Assembly (NCBI GenBank): GCA_963842335.1
Contig: CAWJGF010000010.1
Coordinates: forward strand, 248,001-312,000
Source of the DNA: PALSA-600 sp963842335
Lineage (GTDB): Bacteria; Actinomycetota; Thermoleophilia; Gaiellales; Gaiellaceae
DNA: 64,000 bases
Direction: 5' to 3'
The position numbers were made by a program, and so were the translations under genes. Below, in pieces: positions 50,021-58,957 of the stretch (positions within the stretch are counted from its first letter, which is position 1; every line of letters starts with the position of its first letter). The notes beneath the pieces were generated by a model. The model was not told the DNA's origin. It searched no databases and was given only the letters and a program-made list of their open reading frames with translations.

Positions 50021-50055
50021 AGAGTGTCTTTACGAACACTCGCCCACGGCAGCGC
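50021..50055 (+). repeat. 3'-flank repeat copy (AACACTCGCCCACGGCAGC)
   Basis: GGCAGAGTGTCTTTACG then AACACTCGCCCACGGCAGCG, between the TPR-tail fragment and the methyltransferase. Confidence 0.6.
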
Positions 50056-50076
50056 CCTGTCGCCGGTCGTTCACCG

Positions 50077-50859
50077 GTGAGTAGATTCTGGAGGGTGAGC
50101 GGCTTCGATGTTCCGGCCGAGTCGTACGACGCCTTCATGGGGCGCTACTCGCGGTACCTGTCGGCGCAGCTCGTCGACCTGGCGGGCGTCGAGGCGGGGC
50201 AGCGCGTCGTGGACGTCGGCTCCGGGCCTGGGGCGCTCACGGTCGAGCTTGCGCGGCGCGTCGGGGCCGAGGCGGTGACGGCGGTCGACCCGTCTGACGA
50301 CTTCGTCCTCGCAGTGCGCAGCCGCGTCCCGGGCGCGATGGTCGTGCGCGCCTCGGCTGAGAATCTGCCGCTGCCGGACGGAGCGTTCGATGCTGCGCTC
50401 GCCCAGCTCGTCGTCCACTTCATGGCCGACCCGGTTGCTGGGCTGCGGGAGATGGCGCGCGTCACGCGCCTGGGCGGCGCGGTCGCAGCCTGCGTCTGGG
50501 ACCACTCTGCCGGCGGTTCGGGACCGCTGAGCGTGTACTACGAGGCGCTCCACGAGCTCGATCCCTCTCGACCGAACGAGTCGGAGCGGCCGGGAACGCG
50601 GCCCGGGCACCTGGCCGAGCTCTTCGCCGCGGCGGGCTTCGGCGAGTCGGAAGAGGCGACGCTGATGGTGCGTGTGGAGCACGAGACTTTCGAGGATTGG
50701 TGGGCGCCCTACGAACTTGGCGTCGGGACGACGGCCGGCGTGTTCGCCGAGCTCGGCTCCGAGCGCGTGGCGCAACTCCGCGAGCTGTGCCGCGAGGCGC
50801 TGCCGCCCCCGCCGTTCACGATCAACGCCCGCGCCTGGGCCGTTTGCGCCCGCGCCTAG
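50077..50859 (+). CDS. Class I SAM-dependent methyltransferase
   Basis: About 260 residues. SAM motif I is QRVVDVGSGPGALTVELARR, motif II acidic residue in VTAVDPSDDFVLAV, then SAENLPLPDGAFDAALAQLV and REMARVTRLGGAVAACVWDH. This is the UbiE/menG-like small-molecule methyltransferase type. The start is uncertain: GTG 50077 has no good ribosome site and GTG 50095 sits directly on GGAGG. The hairpin repeat follows 23 bases after the stop. Confidence 0.82.
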   Translation: MSRFWRVSGFDVPAESYDAFMGRYSRYLSAQLVDLAGVEAGQRVVDVGSGPGALTVELARRVGAEAVTAVDPSDDFVLAVRSRVPGAMVVRASAENLPLPDGAFDAALAQLVVHFMADPVAGLREMARVTRLGGAVAACVWDHSAGGSGPLSVYYEALHELDPSRPNESERPGTRPGHLAELFAAAGFGESEEATLMVRVEHETFEDWWAPYELGVGTTAGVFAELGSERVAQLRELCREALPPPPFTINARAWAVCARA

Positions 50860-50881
50860 CCGCGTCTGTCCCCGCGGGTAC

Positions 50882-50928
50882 CGGATCGGGGCCCGCGGCA
50901 GTCGTGCCGCTCGAGGGGGAGGGCTCCC
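50882..50928 (+). repeat. Hairpin repeat copy after methyltransferase
   Basis: GGATCGGGGCCC then GCGGCAGTCGTGCCGC then TCGAGGGGGAGGGCTCCC. Here no recombinase remnant is recognisable next to it. Confidence 0.7.
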
Positions 50929-51020
50929 GCAGTCCGCGTCGTTCGCAGCGCGGGACGTAGTGAAGGTCTGCACGCCGCTTGACCAGGGGCAACGGCTCGG
51001 TCGGCGCGACACTTCCCGGA

Positions 51021-51180
51021 GTGAGAAACACGCCGCACCTCTGCGCCGAGCCTTACTGCCCGAACATCGTCGACGGACCCGGCCGCTGTGCCGAGCATCG
51101 ACGCGGCAGGTCGGGCTCAGGCGCGGCCGGCTACGGCGGCCGCTGGCGCCGCGATCCACACGAGCTCGTCGGCGTCGTAG
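51021..51180 (+). pseudogene. HNH-endonuclease-like N-terminal fragment
   Basis: From GTG 51021: VRNTPHLCAEPYCPNIVDGP, GRCAEHRRGRSGSGAAGYGG, RWRRDPHEL. The CAExxCxN...GRCxEH then GYGGRW order is that of phage-type HNH nucleases, but the HNH core is not found downstream and frames shift. Likely decayed. The rest of 50929-51555 has no gene I can support. Confidence 0.35.
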
Positions 51181-51555
51181 CTATGCCGCGCACGACCGTC
51201 ATCGCGCCGATCTTGCCGCCCGGCTCGACTGGTCGTTGTTCAGCGGCGAGCGCGGCTCCTGCCAGCACTCCGCGACTACCAGGCCGCAGACGATGGTCGA
51301 ACGCATCGTGACCTCCCTCGTCCAGGAAGCAGGGTTCGATTATCCGTCAGCGGAATCCGGGGGTCAACCGCGCTGGGCCCGCCGACGGAGTGGCGACTCT
51401 GCTCGATCAGAACGTAGGCGGAGGCGCTGAGAGTGCGTTGTCATCCCGTCAGCGGGCGGTCCTCTCCTCGTGGAACGTCCCCCAACGAGCGCGGGCAGGA
51501 TAGGTCTAAGGCGACTCCTTACACGGCGTAACTATCCTGAGGTAGCATCCGGCGC

Positions 51556-51945
51556 GTGTCGAGGCTCATCGTCCTGTTGGGGATCATCTCCGTGGGGCTG
51601 GTTGCCTCTTCTACGGCGATTGGCCGCCCCATCACGACGACGCCTGGTGTCGTCTATGTGCTGAAGGTCCCGGTCGACGATAAGGGGATTCACATCCCGA
51701 TTGACAGCTTCACGAAGAACGGGGTTACGCGGTACCCGCGTGGAGGACTGATCCGCTACGAGTTCACCAACGTAGGCTCGAAGCCGTACGCCGTCTTCGT
51801 CTGGGGCGCGGACACGACCGTGATGAAGCCGCACGGCGGCAAGGCCACGCTGTTTCTCAACTGGAGCTACCGAGGCACATTCCACTACTACCGCGAGTAT
51901 CACGGCCACGCGATCCAACCAATCGGAACGATCATCATCTTCTAA
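51556..51945 (+). CDS. Small secreted cupredoxin-like protein (putative)
   Basis: 129 residues from GTG 51556. Signal peptide (LIVLLGIISVGLVASSTAIG) and a beta-sandwich-like mature part: PGVVYVLKVPVDDKGIHIPI, RYPRGGLIRYEFTNVGSKPY, GTFHYYREYHGHAIQPIGTI. The pattern of a cupredoxin is suggested by the late HG-H and earlier His, but a full Cu site (His-Cys-His-Met) is absent, so copper binding is doubtful. Confidence 0.5.
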   Translation: MSRLIVLLGIISVGLVASSTAIGRPITTTPGVVYVLKVPVDDKGIHIPIDSFTKNGVTRYPRGGLIRYEFTNVGSKPYAVFVWGADTTVMKPHGGKATLFLNWSYRGTFHYYREYHGHAIQPIGTIIIF

Positions 51946-52047
51946 GTGCGGGGTCCACGAGTCGCTCGGAGGTCTCGTACCCGCTCGCAGGAACCGAACT
52001 CCTGTACCCGGCTGCCTAATTATCCCGTTCTCGACCCGAAGACACGT

Positions 52048-52548
52048 GTGAATCACGCACCGACCGCAAGGGCCATATGTTGCAGCCGTCGGCGACGAGT
52101 GCTCCGCCAAGGCGCAATCGCAGGAGCGATTGCGGCGTCGGTTGCTGCCGCAACGCTGTCAACCGCGTACGCTCTGGCGCCCGGCCCTTGGAGACTGATG
52201 TCGTACGGTGCGAAGAGCGGCCTCGCGCCGAAGCTGTTCGTTCAAGGCCGCTGGACATATGTCGATGAGTACGGCCCATCTTCCGGGGTCGTTGAGCGCT
52301 ATCCAATCCCCAAGCGGCTCGCGTTTGTCGTCGACGAGACGCCACGCCAACGCGTTCACATCGACTGGTCGACGTTGTGTTATGCGAACGGAGAGCGGCG
52401 CGTGCCGCTGCCCTCGGGATCACGTACCGGCATCGGCCAGGTCACCATCTACCCGTCCCTCTATGCGCAGCGCGTCGAGTGCGACCCGCACGTCGTGGCG
52501 AAGATGTTCCGCCGCGGAACGCTGAGCATCAGCATCTACGCCTACTAA
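52048..52548 (+). CDS. Small exported protein, unknown function
   Basis: 166 residues from GTG 52048, with a twin-Arg-rich start (SRRRRVLRQGAIAGAIAASV) that could be a Tat-like or Sec signal, followed by WRLMSYGAKSGLAPKLFVQG, RLAFVVDETPRQRVHIDWST, VECDPHVVAKMFRRGTLSIS. Two cysteines. No family recognised. The preceding small secreted gene ends 102 bases upstream on the same strand. Confidence 0.5.
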   Translation: MNHAPTARAICCSRRRRVLRQGAIAGAIAASVAAATLSTAYALAPGPWRLMSYGAKSGLAPKLFVQGRWTYVDEYGPSSGVVERYPIPKRLAFVVDETPRQRVHIDWSTLCYANGERRVPLPSGSRTGIGQVTIYPSLYAQRVECDPHVVAKMFRRGTLSISIYAY

Positions 52549-53090
52549 GCCTGCACCGCCGTTCAGGAATCCCATCTCGGAGCCGCTCGGGACGGCGCCG
52601 GCGGATGAACGAGCTCGGCGCAGAACGCGAGCCGTGTTCCCCGATGCGCACACACCGCACGTCCGACGCGACGACTACGTCGCGCTCGTCGAGTCCTCCA
52701 TTTACGGCCCCGACCGCGTTCGATCGTGAACGGGCATTCCGTCCCGTTGTGCGCAAAATCAGGCGCCCGAGGCCGGCCGCGCTAACGGCCGAGCGCCGGA
52801 CTCGAACGACGACCCGTTAAGGAGGTCGCGATCGTGCCCTGGACCGTAACCCCGACCGAACGACGCTGCTGATGGCGAGGCATCCATCACCGTGAAGTTG
52901 GAGCAAGCGGTCGCATGCCGTCTGGATGGACAACAGGCAAAGTTGACAGCCGCCCGGGGATCGGCAGAGACTCGCCATACGGCTTTCGTCTGGCGGGAGG
53001 GGCGGTCGTTGTTAGCCGTTTGTGAGCGACCGCGACCAGGCTCGAGTCTGCAGACAAGTCCACGGCAGACATCGATTAGGAGGAGTTCGG
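52549..53090. other. Intergenic, debris
   Basis: No intact gene. AAGGAGG near 52820 is followed by GTG and 12 codons (VPWTVTPTERRC) then a stop, probably a gene start cut short. AGGAGGAG at 53078-53085 serves the next gene. Confidence 0.35.
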
Positions 53091-53795
53091 ATGAGACGAT
53101 TCTCAGCCGTCATCCCTTCGTCCCGGCGCTGGAAGCTGGCGCTCTTGCTGGGCGCGTTCGTCGGTGCGCTTGCGGCAACCGGCTTCGGGGCCTACGCGGC
53201 GGCGAGCGGCGGCAACACGATCAACGCCTGCGCCATGAAGACAACGGGGGGGCTTCGCGTCAGCAGCAACGGCCAGTGCCTCCCCAGCGAGAACGCGCTC
53301 CAATGGAACCAGACCGGCCCGCCCGGCCCGCCGGGGCCTCCCGGAAACACCGACAGCACCGTCCGCCACATCAGCAACTTCATGTTCGACGGCAAGACCG
53401 CGACCACCCCGATCCTCTCCGCGAGAGGTGAGATCGGGAAGCTCGCAGTGTCCTGCGATCATGACGCGAACGGCGGTAACGGCGCGATCACGTTCACCCA
53501 GAGCAGCGACCCGTCGTTCCAAAACCGGGTCATCTTCTACTCCCCGGAGGTCACGAGTTCCCCGACGCTGGTGAACGCGAACCCTGAGGTCACGTTCCCC
53601 TGGGCTGACACGTCCGGAGACAACGTCATCTTCGAGCTGATCATCGAGGCCGAGCCGGGAACCGATCCGAACCTGCGTCCGACGCTGACCGACATCCACG
53701 GCTTCGTCCAGCACTTCGCACAATTCGGAGGCTGCAGCTTCTACGTGCACGTGAACACCTCCGAGATCAACTCCGGGGAGACCTTCACTCCCTGA
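53091..53795 (+). CDS. Secreted protein with short collagen-like stretch
   Basis: 234 residues. After a basic start, a membrane-like signal (KLALLLGAFVGALAATGFGA), then a segment NTINACAMKTTGGLRVSSNG, then GPPGPPGPPG (a minimal collagen-type stalk), then a beta-rich globular domain (VSCDHDANGGNGAITFTQSS, VIFELIIEAEPGTDPNLRPT, CSFYVHVNTSEINSGETF). Actinobacterial proteins of this layout are surface or spore-coat proteins of unknown role. AGGAGGAG before the ATG. Confidence 0.65.
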   Translation: MRRFSAVIPSSRRWKLALLLGAFVGALAATGFGAYAAASGGNTINACAMKTTGGLRVSSNGQCLPSENALQWNQTGPPGPPGPPGNTDSTVRHISNFMFDGKTATTPILSARGEIGKLAVSCDHDANGGNGAITFTQSSDPSFQNRVIFYSPEVTSSPTLVNANPEVTFPWADTSGDNVIFELIIEAEPGTDPNLRPTLTDIHGFVQHFAQFGGCSFYVHVNTSEINSGETFTP

Positions 53796-54066
53796 CAGCA
53801 CGAGACTCCAGCGCCCGTCGCGACGTTCGCGGCTGGGAACCGGGGCCACCGGCAAAGTGGAATTGAGGGAGGGGTGGGCGGCGGTGCTTCGGGACCGAAC
53901 AGCGGCTGCGCACAACCCATCGGGAGCACCATCGAACATCGATCGCCATATCCATTCTCTGCAAGGAGTCTACGAGCGAACGCTGCAATCTTGATCGCCG
54001 CCGAGGCCCTCGTCTGCCGCCGCTACCGGCCGTGCGACCGACGATCGTAGACTTCGTCGGAAGGCA

Positions 54067-56850
54067 ATGGCAGTCAGCTTCCGGCATTTGGTCGGCAGGG
54101 AGGACGAGCTTGCGGCTCTCGTCGATCTCCTCGACGCGCCTGCTGACGGGCTGGCAGCCGCAGTCGTGGTCGGCGACGCCGGGATCGGCAAGACGACGCT
54201 GTGGCTGGCCGCAATCGAGCGGGCGGAAGCGACGACCTCACTGGTGCTCTCGTCCAGGCCCTCGGAGGCCGAGGCTCACTTCTCGTTCGTCGGCATGGCC
54301 GATCTCATCGGGGGTGTCGTCGACGGGGTCCTGCCTGACCTTCCTCGCCCCCAGCGGCGGGCGCTCGAATCCGCGCTCGCCCTCTCGGAGTCCGACGGTG
54401 CTCCGGCGGATGAGCGCATCGTTGCGTTCGCGTTTCTCAACGCCTTGCGCAGCCTGGCTGCGACGCTGGCAGCCACACAGCGGCTCGTGCTCGCGATCGA
54501 CGACGTCCAATGGCTCGACGAGCCGTCTGCGGCGATGCTGCGGTTCGCGCTGCCTCGCCTCGAGGCGGAGTCGATCGTGGTCGTCCTTACCGCCCGCGGT
54601 GCGGCGCCGGCGTGGCTCCAGAAGGCTCTGCCGGCCGGGCGATTCCGAATCATCGAGCTTGCGCCTCTCAGCGTTGGCGCGCTCCACGAGTTGCTGCGCA
54701 CGCGGGTCGATACAGCTCTGCCGCGACCGGCGCTGCTGCGCATCTGGGAGGCGTCGGGTGGCAACCCGTTTTTCGCGCTCGAGCTCGCAGGTGCACTCGA
54801 GCGGCGTGGGGGGAGGATCGACCCGGGCGCCGAGCTGCCAATCCCGGCAAATCTCGAGGACCTCGTGGACGAGCGACTTGACCGGCTCGGGCCGGCCGGG
54901 CTCGAAGTCGCGCGCGTCGTTGCTGCGCTCGCGAGCCCGACGATCGGCCTTGTCGAGTCGGCCGCGGGCCGTCGGTCCGAACCTGGACTGTCGCGCGCGC
55001 TCGAGGCGAGGATCCTCGAGGTCGACGGCGACCGTCTTCGCTTCACGCACCCGTTGCTGCGGTCCGGCGTGTCCTCGCGCGCCACACCGGCGGCGCGGCG
55101 TTCGCTGCACGCCCGCCTCGCCACGCTCGTGCCCGGAGAGGAAGAACGTGCGCGGCATCTGGCGCTCGCCACGGCCGGTCCGAGTCGGGATGTAGCGGCC
55201 GTTGTCGAGGAAGCGGCCGAGAGCGTGCACGCACGAGGAGCGGCGGCCGCGGCTGCCGAGCTCGCCGAGTTGGCCGTCCGGCTCACACCGGTCGAGGATG
55301 CTGCCGACCTCCGCCGACGCGTTCTCGACTGTGCCGATCGGCACCGCGAGGCCGGCGACGGCCGACGTGCGATCGTTCAGCTCGAGCAGGCGTGCAGCTC
55401 GGCGCCGGCGGGGCTGACCCGGGCCGCCGTTCTCGTCCGCCTTGCCCACACGGTGTCGCAGGTCGTCGGTCCTCAAGAGGCGATCCGGCTCTATCGGCAG
55501 GCGCTAGTCGAGGCAGAGGGAGACGACACGCTCGAGGCGGAGATCCACCTCAGCCTGGCCGAAGACGTGGCGGACGCCGAGGACGAGCATCGCGGTCTGA
55601 TGCACGCCGAGTTGGCGGTCGAGGCTTCCGAACGCCTCGCTGATCCCGAGCTCCGGTGCAGGGCACTTGCCACCTATGGCTTCGTCCACTTCCGCGAAGG
55701 CCGCGGCGTTTCGGAGAAGCAGATGGAGGAGGCGCTTGCGCTTGAACGCTCACTGGCGCAATGGCCGCGGATCGCACCGGCGACCGAAGCGCTCGCGCTG
55801 CAACTCGTCTGGTCGGGTGAGGGCGAGCGCGGCCGGACCGTCATCGAGGAGTGGCGCGAAGCGTTGCACCTGCATGATGACCCACGGGAAGAAAAGGCGC
55901 TGTGGCTGCTCGGCATGCTCGAGTGGCGGTCGGGGAACTGGGAGCTCGGAGCCGCTCACGCAGCCTCCACACTCGCCCTGCGAGCGCAGTTCGGCCGCGA
56001 AGGGTCGCAACCAATCGCCGAGTTGCCGGCCGCGATGATCGCCGCGCACCAGGGGCGGATCGACGAGGCACGTGACCGGTCGGAGCACGCGCTCTCCCTT
56101 GCGAAGACCGACGGCGTTCGCATCGCGCAGTCGGGCCATCGCTGCGTACTCGGGTTCATCGAGCTCTCGCAAGGCGATCCGGAGTCGGCGCTCGGGTACC
56201 TAGAGCGCGCCTGGGAGATCCGCGATCGCGTCCGTCTGCTCGAGCCCGCCTGGCGGCTGGAACTGGCGGACACGCTGGAGGCACTGGTCGAGGTGGGCCG
56301 CCTCGACGACGCGGAGCGGAAGCTGATTCCGTGGGAGGAGCGCTCCCTGGCGCTCGACCGCCCATGGGCGCTCGCCGTCACCGCTCGTTGCCGGGGGCTG
56401 GTGCTCGCGGGGCGAGGTGATTCGGCCGGCGCAATGGTGTCGTACGAGCGCGCCCTGCATGAGCACGTGCGGACGCCGGATCCGTTCCAGCACGCGCGCA
56501 CTCTGCTCGCGCTCGGTGTTACTCAGCGGCGGGCGAAGCAGCGCGGCGCCGCGCGTGTGACGCTCGAGCACGCGCTCGCCGTCTTCGAACGCCTCGGGGC
56601 TCCGCTCTGGGCCGAGAAGGCTCGTGCCGAAGCCGCGCGGATCGGGGGTCGTGCGCCCTCGCGCGGCGACCTCACGGAGGCCGAGCGCCGAATCACGGCG
56701 CTCGTCGCCGAGGGCCGCACCAACCGGGATGTCGCAGCCACTCTCTTCATCACCGAGCACACGGTCGAAGCGGCCCTGACGCGGGCCTATCGGAAGCTGG
56801 GCGTGCATTCACGCGCCGAGCTCACGCGCCGGCTCAACCGCAAACTGTAG
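54067..56850 (+). CDS. LuxR-family regulator with AAA ATPase domain
   Basis: 927 residues, paralogous to 3450-6521. Walker A VVVGDAGIGKTTLW at about residues 35-48, Walker B LVLAIDDVQWLDEP, a long TPR-like middle, and the LuxR DNA-binding end (LTEAERRITALVAEGRTNRD, EAALTRAYRKLGVHSRAELT). ATG at 54067; this copy has a clean N-terminus (MAVSFRHLVGREDELAAL) against which the broken start of the other copy can be judged. It is followed by a secreted cupin and a DUF4242-like gene, its likely targets. Confidence 0.9.
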   Translation: MAVSFRHLVGREDELAALVDLLDAPADGLAAAVVVGDAGIGKTTLWLAAIERAEATTSLVLSSRPSEAEAHFSFVGMADLIGGVVDGVLPDLPRPQRRALESALALSESDGAPADERIVAFAFLNALRSLAATLAATQRLVLAIDDVQWLDEPSAAMLRFALPRLEAESIVVVLTARGAAPAWLQKALPAGRFRIIELAPLSVGALHELLRTRVDTALPRPALLRIWEASGGNPFFALELAGALERRGGRIDPGAELPIPANLEDLVDERLDRLGPAGLEVARVVAALASPTIGLVESAAGRRSEPGLSRALEARILEVDGDRLRFTHPLLRSGVSSRATPAARRSLHARLATLVPGEEERARHLALATAGPSRDVAAVVEEAAESVHARGAAAAAAELAELAVRLTPVEDAADLRRRVLDCADRHREAGDGRRAIVQLEQACSSAPAGLTRAAVLVRLAHTVSQVVGPQEAIRLYRQALVEAEGDDTLEAEIHLSLAEDVADAEDEHRGLMHAELAVEASERLADPELRCRALATYGFVHFREGRGVSEKQMEEALALERSLAQWPRIAPATEALALQLVWSGEGERGRTVIEEWREALHLHDDPREEKALWLLGMLEWRSGNWELGAAHAASTLALRAQFGREGSQPIAELPAAMIAAHQGRIDEARDRSEHALSLAKTDGVRIAQSGHRCVLGFIELSQGDPESALGYLERAWEIRDRVRLLEPAWRLELADTLEALVEVGRLDDAERKLIPWEERSLALDRPWALAVTARCRGLVLAGRGDSAGAMVSYERALHEHVRTPDPFQHARTLLALGVTQRRAKQRGAARVTLEHALAVFERLGAPLWAEKARAEAARIGGRAPSRGDLTEAERRITALVAEGRTNRDVAATLFITEHTVEAALTRAYRKLGVHSRAELTRRLNRKL

Positions 56851-56875
56851 GGATTTCCAGCTTTCGCGTCGCGCC
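56851..56875 (+). promoter_or_regulatory. Conserved motif after regulator stop (shared with 6534-6556)
   Basis: GGATTTCCAGCTTTCGCGTC follows the TAG directly. Compared with 6534-6556 it has one base less and one change within 18. Placement ahead of the cupin gene fits a promoter/operator. Confidence 0.45.
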
Positions 56876-56921
56876 GCCGGCGGCCAGTCTCTCTGGTGAA
56901 AAACGACCAAGGGGGACTGCA

Positions 56922-57422
56922 ATGAAACGGCTCATGATGCTCGCGGTGCTGCTGATCGCAGTGGGTGCTGTCTATGTCTCGGCGACCGCTCTGGCAACGC
57001 CCGCGAGCCCGAACCTGACGACCACGATTCTCGCGAAATCGACCTTTGACAAGCTCAATCTCAAGGCCCAGGCGTTTTCGCCCAGCTTTTGGAAGGCTCA
57101 CCTGAAGACGAAGGGCCTCTCCGATTTCTACGTGGTCGACAACAAGTTCCCGCCGGGGGCGACGACGGGCTGGCACTCGCATCCCGGCCCGAGCTTGATC
57201 TTCGTCGTTGCCGGAACGGTGACGAACTACATGGGTGACGATCGGCATTGCACGCCGCATGCCTACTCGGCGGGGAGTGGGTTCGTCGACGAGGGCGGCA
57301 CCGACGTGCACATCCTGCGGAATGAAGGCAGCGTCGACGCAGAGACGATCGCAGTGCAGTTCCTACCGACAGGCGCGACGCGCAAGATCGACGAGCCCGA
57401 TCCGGGTAACTGCCACTTCTGA
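56922..57422 (+). CDS. Secreted cupin protein
   Basis: 166 residues: signal segment MKRLMMLAVLLIAVGAVYVS, then SDFYVVDNKFPPGATTGWHS with HPGPSLIFVVAGTVTNYMGD (cupin motif 1 with two His and Gly-rich turn) and motif 2 around GSGFVDEGGTDVHILRNEGS. Single-domain cupins of this type bind a metal and may be enzymes or sensors in the envelope. Located between the regulator and the DUF4242-like gene, 71 bases after the regulator stop. Confidence 0.75.
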   Translation: MKRLMMLAVLLIAVGAVYVSATALATPASPNLTTTILAKSTFDKLNLKAQAFSPSFWKAHLKTKGLSDFYVVDNKFPPGATTGWHSHPGPSLIFVVAGTVTNYMGDDRHCTPHAYSAGSGFVDEGGTDVHILRNEGSVDAETIAVQFLPTGATRKIDEPDPGNCHF

Positions 57423-57440
57423 CAGTCGGGGGGCGCGTGC

Positions 57441-57466
57441 GGGGGCCTGCTGCGCAGGCCCCCTTT
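57441..57466 (+). terminator. Hairpin with T-run
   Basis: GGGGGCCTGC and GCAGGCCCCC pair fully around TGC and are followed by TTT. It lies between the cupin and the DUF4242-like gene, so it may partly end transcription after the cupin. Confidence 0.7.
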
Positions 57467-57495
57467 CGCGACCTCGCGCCTGGAGGCGTCCAACT

Positions 57496-57750
57496 GTGCC
57501 GCGCTATCTCGTCGAGGCATACGTCCCGCACTCGCGGGCGCAGGACGCACTCGCCGCGGGGCGACGCGCCCGCGCACTCGCGAGGGAGCTCTCACTCGAG
57601 GGACTGCACGTGCGCCACGTGCGCACGACCTTCCTTCCTGACGACGAGACATGCTTCCACTTCTTCGAGGCGGCGTCGGCGCAGGCAGTCGACGAGCTCT
57701 GCCGGCGCGCCGGAATCGATTCGCCGCGAATTGTCCCGACAGTGGAGTAG
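57496..57750 (+). CDS. DUF4242-like small protein
   Basis: 84 residues from GTG 57496 (GGAGGCG upstream): VPRYLVEAYVPHSRAQDALA to HVRHVRTTFLPDDETCFHFF and EAASAQAVDELCRRAGIDSP. It matches the paralogue at 6581-6844 in the conserved core LPDDETCFHFFEA versus IPGDETCLYLVEA. Again next to a LuxR-ATPase regulator, which makes a functional link likely. It overlaps the long C-terminal frame of the convergent oxidoreductase. Confidence 0.65.
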   Translation: MPRYLVEAYVPHSRAQDALAAGRRARALARELSLEGLHVRHVRTTFLPDDETCFHFFEAASAQAVDELCRRAGIDSPRIVPTVE

Positions 57751-58812
57751 CCGGAGGGAGACGCCGATTAGACCGAGCACCGTGCGCCGTGCCACTTCCG
57801 CCTGGACGAGCGGCGCGACCTCGGTGCCGAAGAGCTCGATCGAGCGCATGATCTTCTCGTGCGGCATCGAGCCGACCGTGAACTGGATCATGAAGCGGTC
57901 GTGCCGGAAGATCTCGTGCTGGAAGAGGATCTTCTCGGCCACTTGCTCCGGGTTTCCCACGACGAGTGCACCGCGAACGTCGAGCATCGCGTCGTAGTCG
58001 GCTCGTGCGAGGGGCGACCAGCCGCGTTCGCGGCCGATCTTGTCCATCATCGATTTCAGGGGTGGGAAGAAGTCGTCGGCCGCCTGTCGCGCGTCCTCCG
58101 CGATGAAGCCGTGGGAGTTGATGCTCAGCGGCAGGCGTCCGTGCCCGGCTTCGGCCGCCGCGCGGCGGTGCAGCTCTGCGAATGGGGAAAACCGCTCGGG
58201 CAGGCCGCCGATGATCGCGAGCGCCATCGGCAGCCCGAGCATTCCGGCGCGCACCGCCGACTCCGGCGTGCCGCCGACCGCGACCCAGATCGGGAGCGGC
58301 TCCTGGAGCGGCCGCGGATAGACACCCTGACCGGTGAGGGGCGCACGATGGCGTCCCGACCAGGTGATGTGCTCACTCTCGCGCAACGCGAGCAGGAGCT
58401 CGAGGTTCTCGGCGAAGAGGTCGTTGTAGTCGTCGAGCGCGTAGCCGAAGAGCGGGAACGATTCGATGAAGGAGCCGCGGCCGGCCATGATCTCGGCGCG
58501 CCCCTCGGACAGCAAGTCGAGTGTCGCGAAATCCTGGAACACGCGAACGGGATCGTCGGAGCTGAGCACCGTGACCGCGCTCGTCAGGCGGATCTTCGAG
58601 GTGCGTTCGGCCGCCGCAGCGAGCACGACCGCGGGCGCCGAGACGGCGAACTCGGGGCGGTGATGTTCGCCGACCCCGTAGACAGCGAGGCCGACCTGGT
58701 CGGCGAGTGCGACTTCCTCGAGCAGGTCGCGCAGCCGCTGCGCAGGTGAAACCGCCCGACCCGTACGGGGGTCGGGGGTGACTTCGGCGAAGGTGTAGAT
58801 CCCGAGTTCCAT
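57592..58812 (-). CDS. LLM-class flavin-dependent oxidoreductase (extended C-terminus)
   Basis: Bacterial luciferase-like monooxygenase fold: MELGIYTFAEVTPDPRTGRA, VYGVGEHHRPEFAVSAPAVV, FQDFATLDLLSEGRAEIMAG, PLPIWVAVGGTPESAVRAG. The F420- or FMN-dependent class oxidises unknown small molecules. The family usually ends near SIELFGTEVAPLVQAEVARR (about 57790), but no stop follows there and the frame runs 60 more codons into antisense of the DUF4242-like gene, giving a Cys/Arg-rich tail. The stop may have been lost. ATG at 58810-58812. Confidence 0.85.
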   Translation of the reverse strand: MELGIYTFAEVTPDPRTGRAVSPAQRLRDLLEEVALADQVGLAVYGVGEHHRPEFAVSAPAVVLAAAAERTSKIRLTSAVTVLSSDDPVRVFQDFATLDLLSEGRAEIMAGRGSFIESFPLFGYALDDYNDLFAENLELLLALRESEHITWSGRHRAPLTGQGVYPRPLQEPLPIWVAVGGTPESAVRAGMLGLPMALAIIGGLPERFSPFAELHRRAAAEAGHGRLPLSINSHGFIAEDARQAADDFFPPLKSMMDKIGRERGWSPLARADYDAMLDVRGALVVGNPEQVAEKILFQHEIFRHDRFMIQFTVGSMPHEKIMRSIELFGTEVAPLVQAEVARRTVLGLIGVSLRLLHCRDNSRRIDSGAPAELVDCLRRRRLEEVEACLVVRKEGRAHVAHVQSLE

Positions 58813-58874
58813 GATACTTGCGAACGCAAGTATACCAGCACGGTTACGGTTAGGTGCGAATCCGGTAGATCAAG

Positions 58875-58947
58875 GGGCGGTTAGCTCAGCTGGGAGAGCA
58901 TCTGCCTTACACGCAGAGGGTCGCAGGTTCGAGCCCTGCACCGCCCA
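58875..58947 (+). tRNA. tRNA-Val (anticodon TAC)
   Basis: Full cloverleaf: GGGCGGTTAGCTCAGCTGGG, anticodon loop CTTACAC, T-loop TTCGAGC, acceptor closed by ACCGCCC, discriminator A. No encoded CCA. Confidence 0.96.
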
Positions 58948-58957
58948 TTAGGCACTC

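Noticed and set aside
18958..58947. Classic integrative element bounded by attL and attR in tRNA-Val
   Set aside because: The intact tRNA would have to lie at the left end for a plus-strand gene, and no matching integrase is present. Reported only as a duplication.
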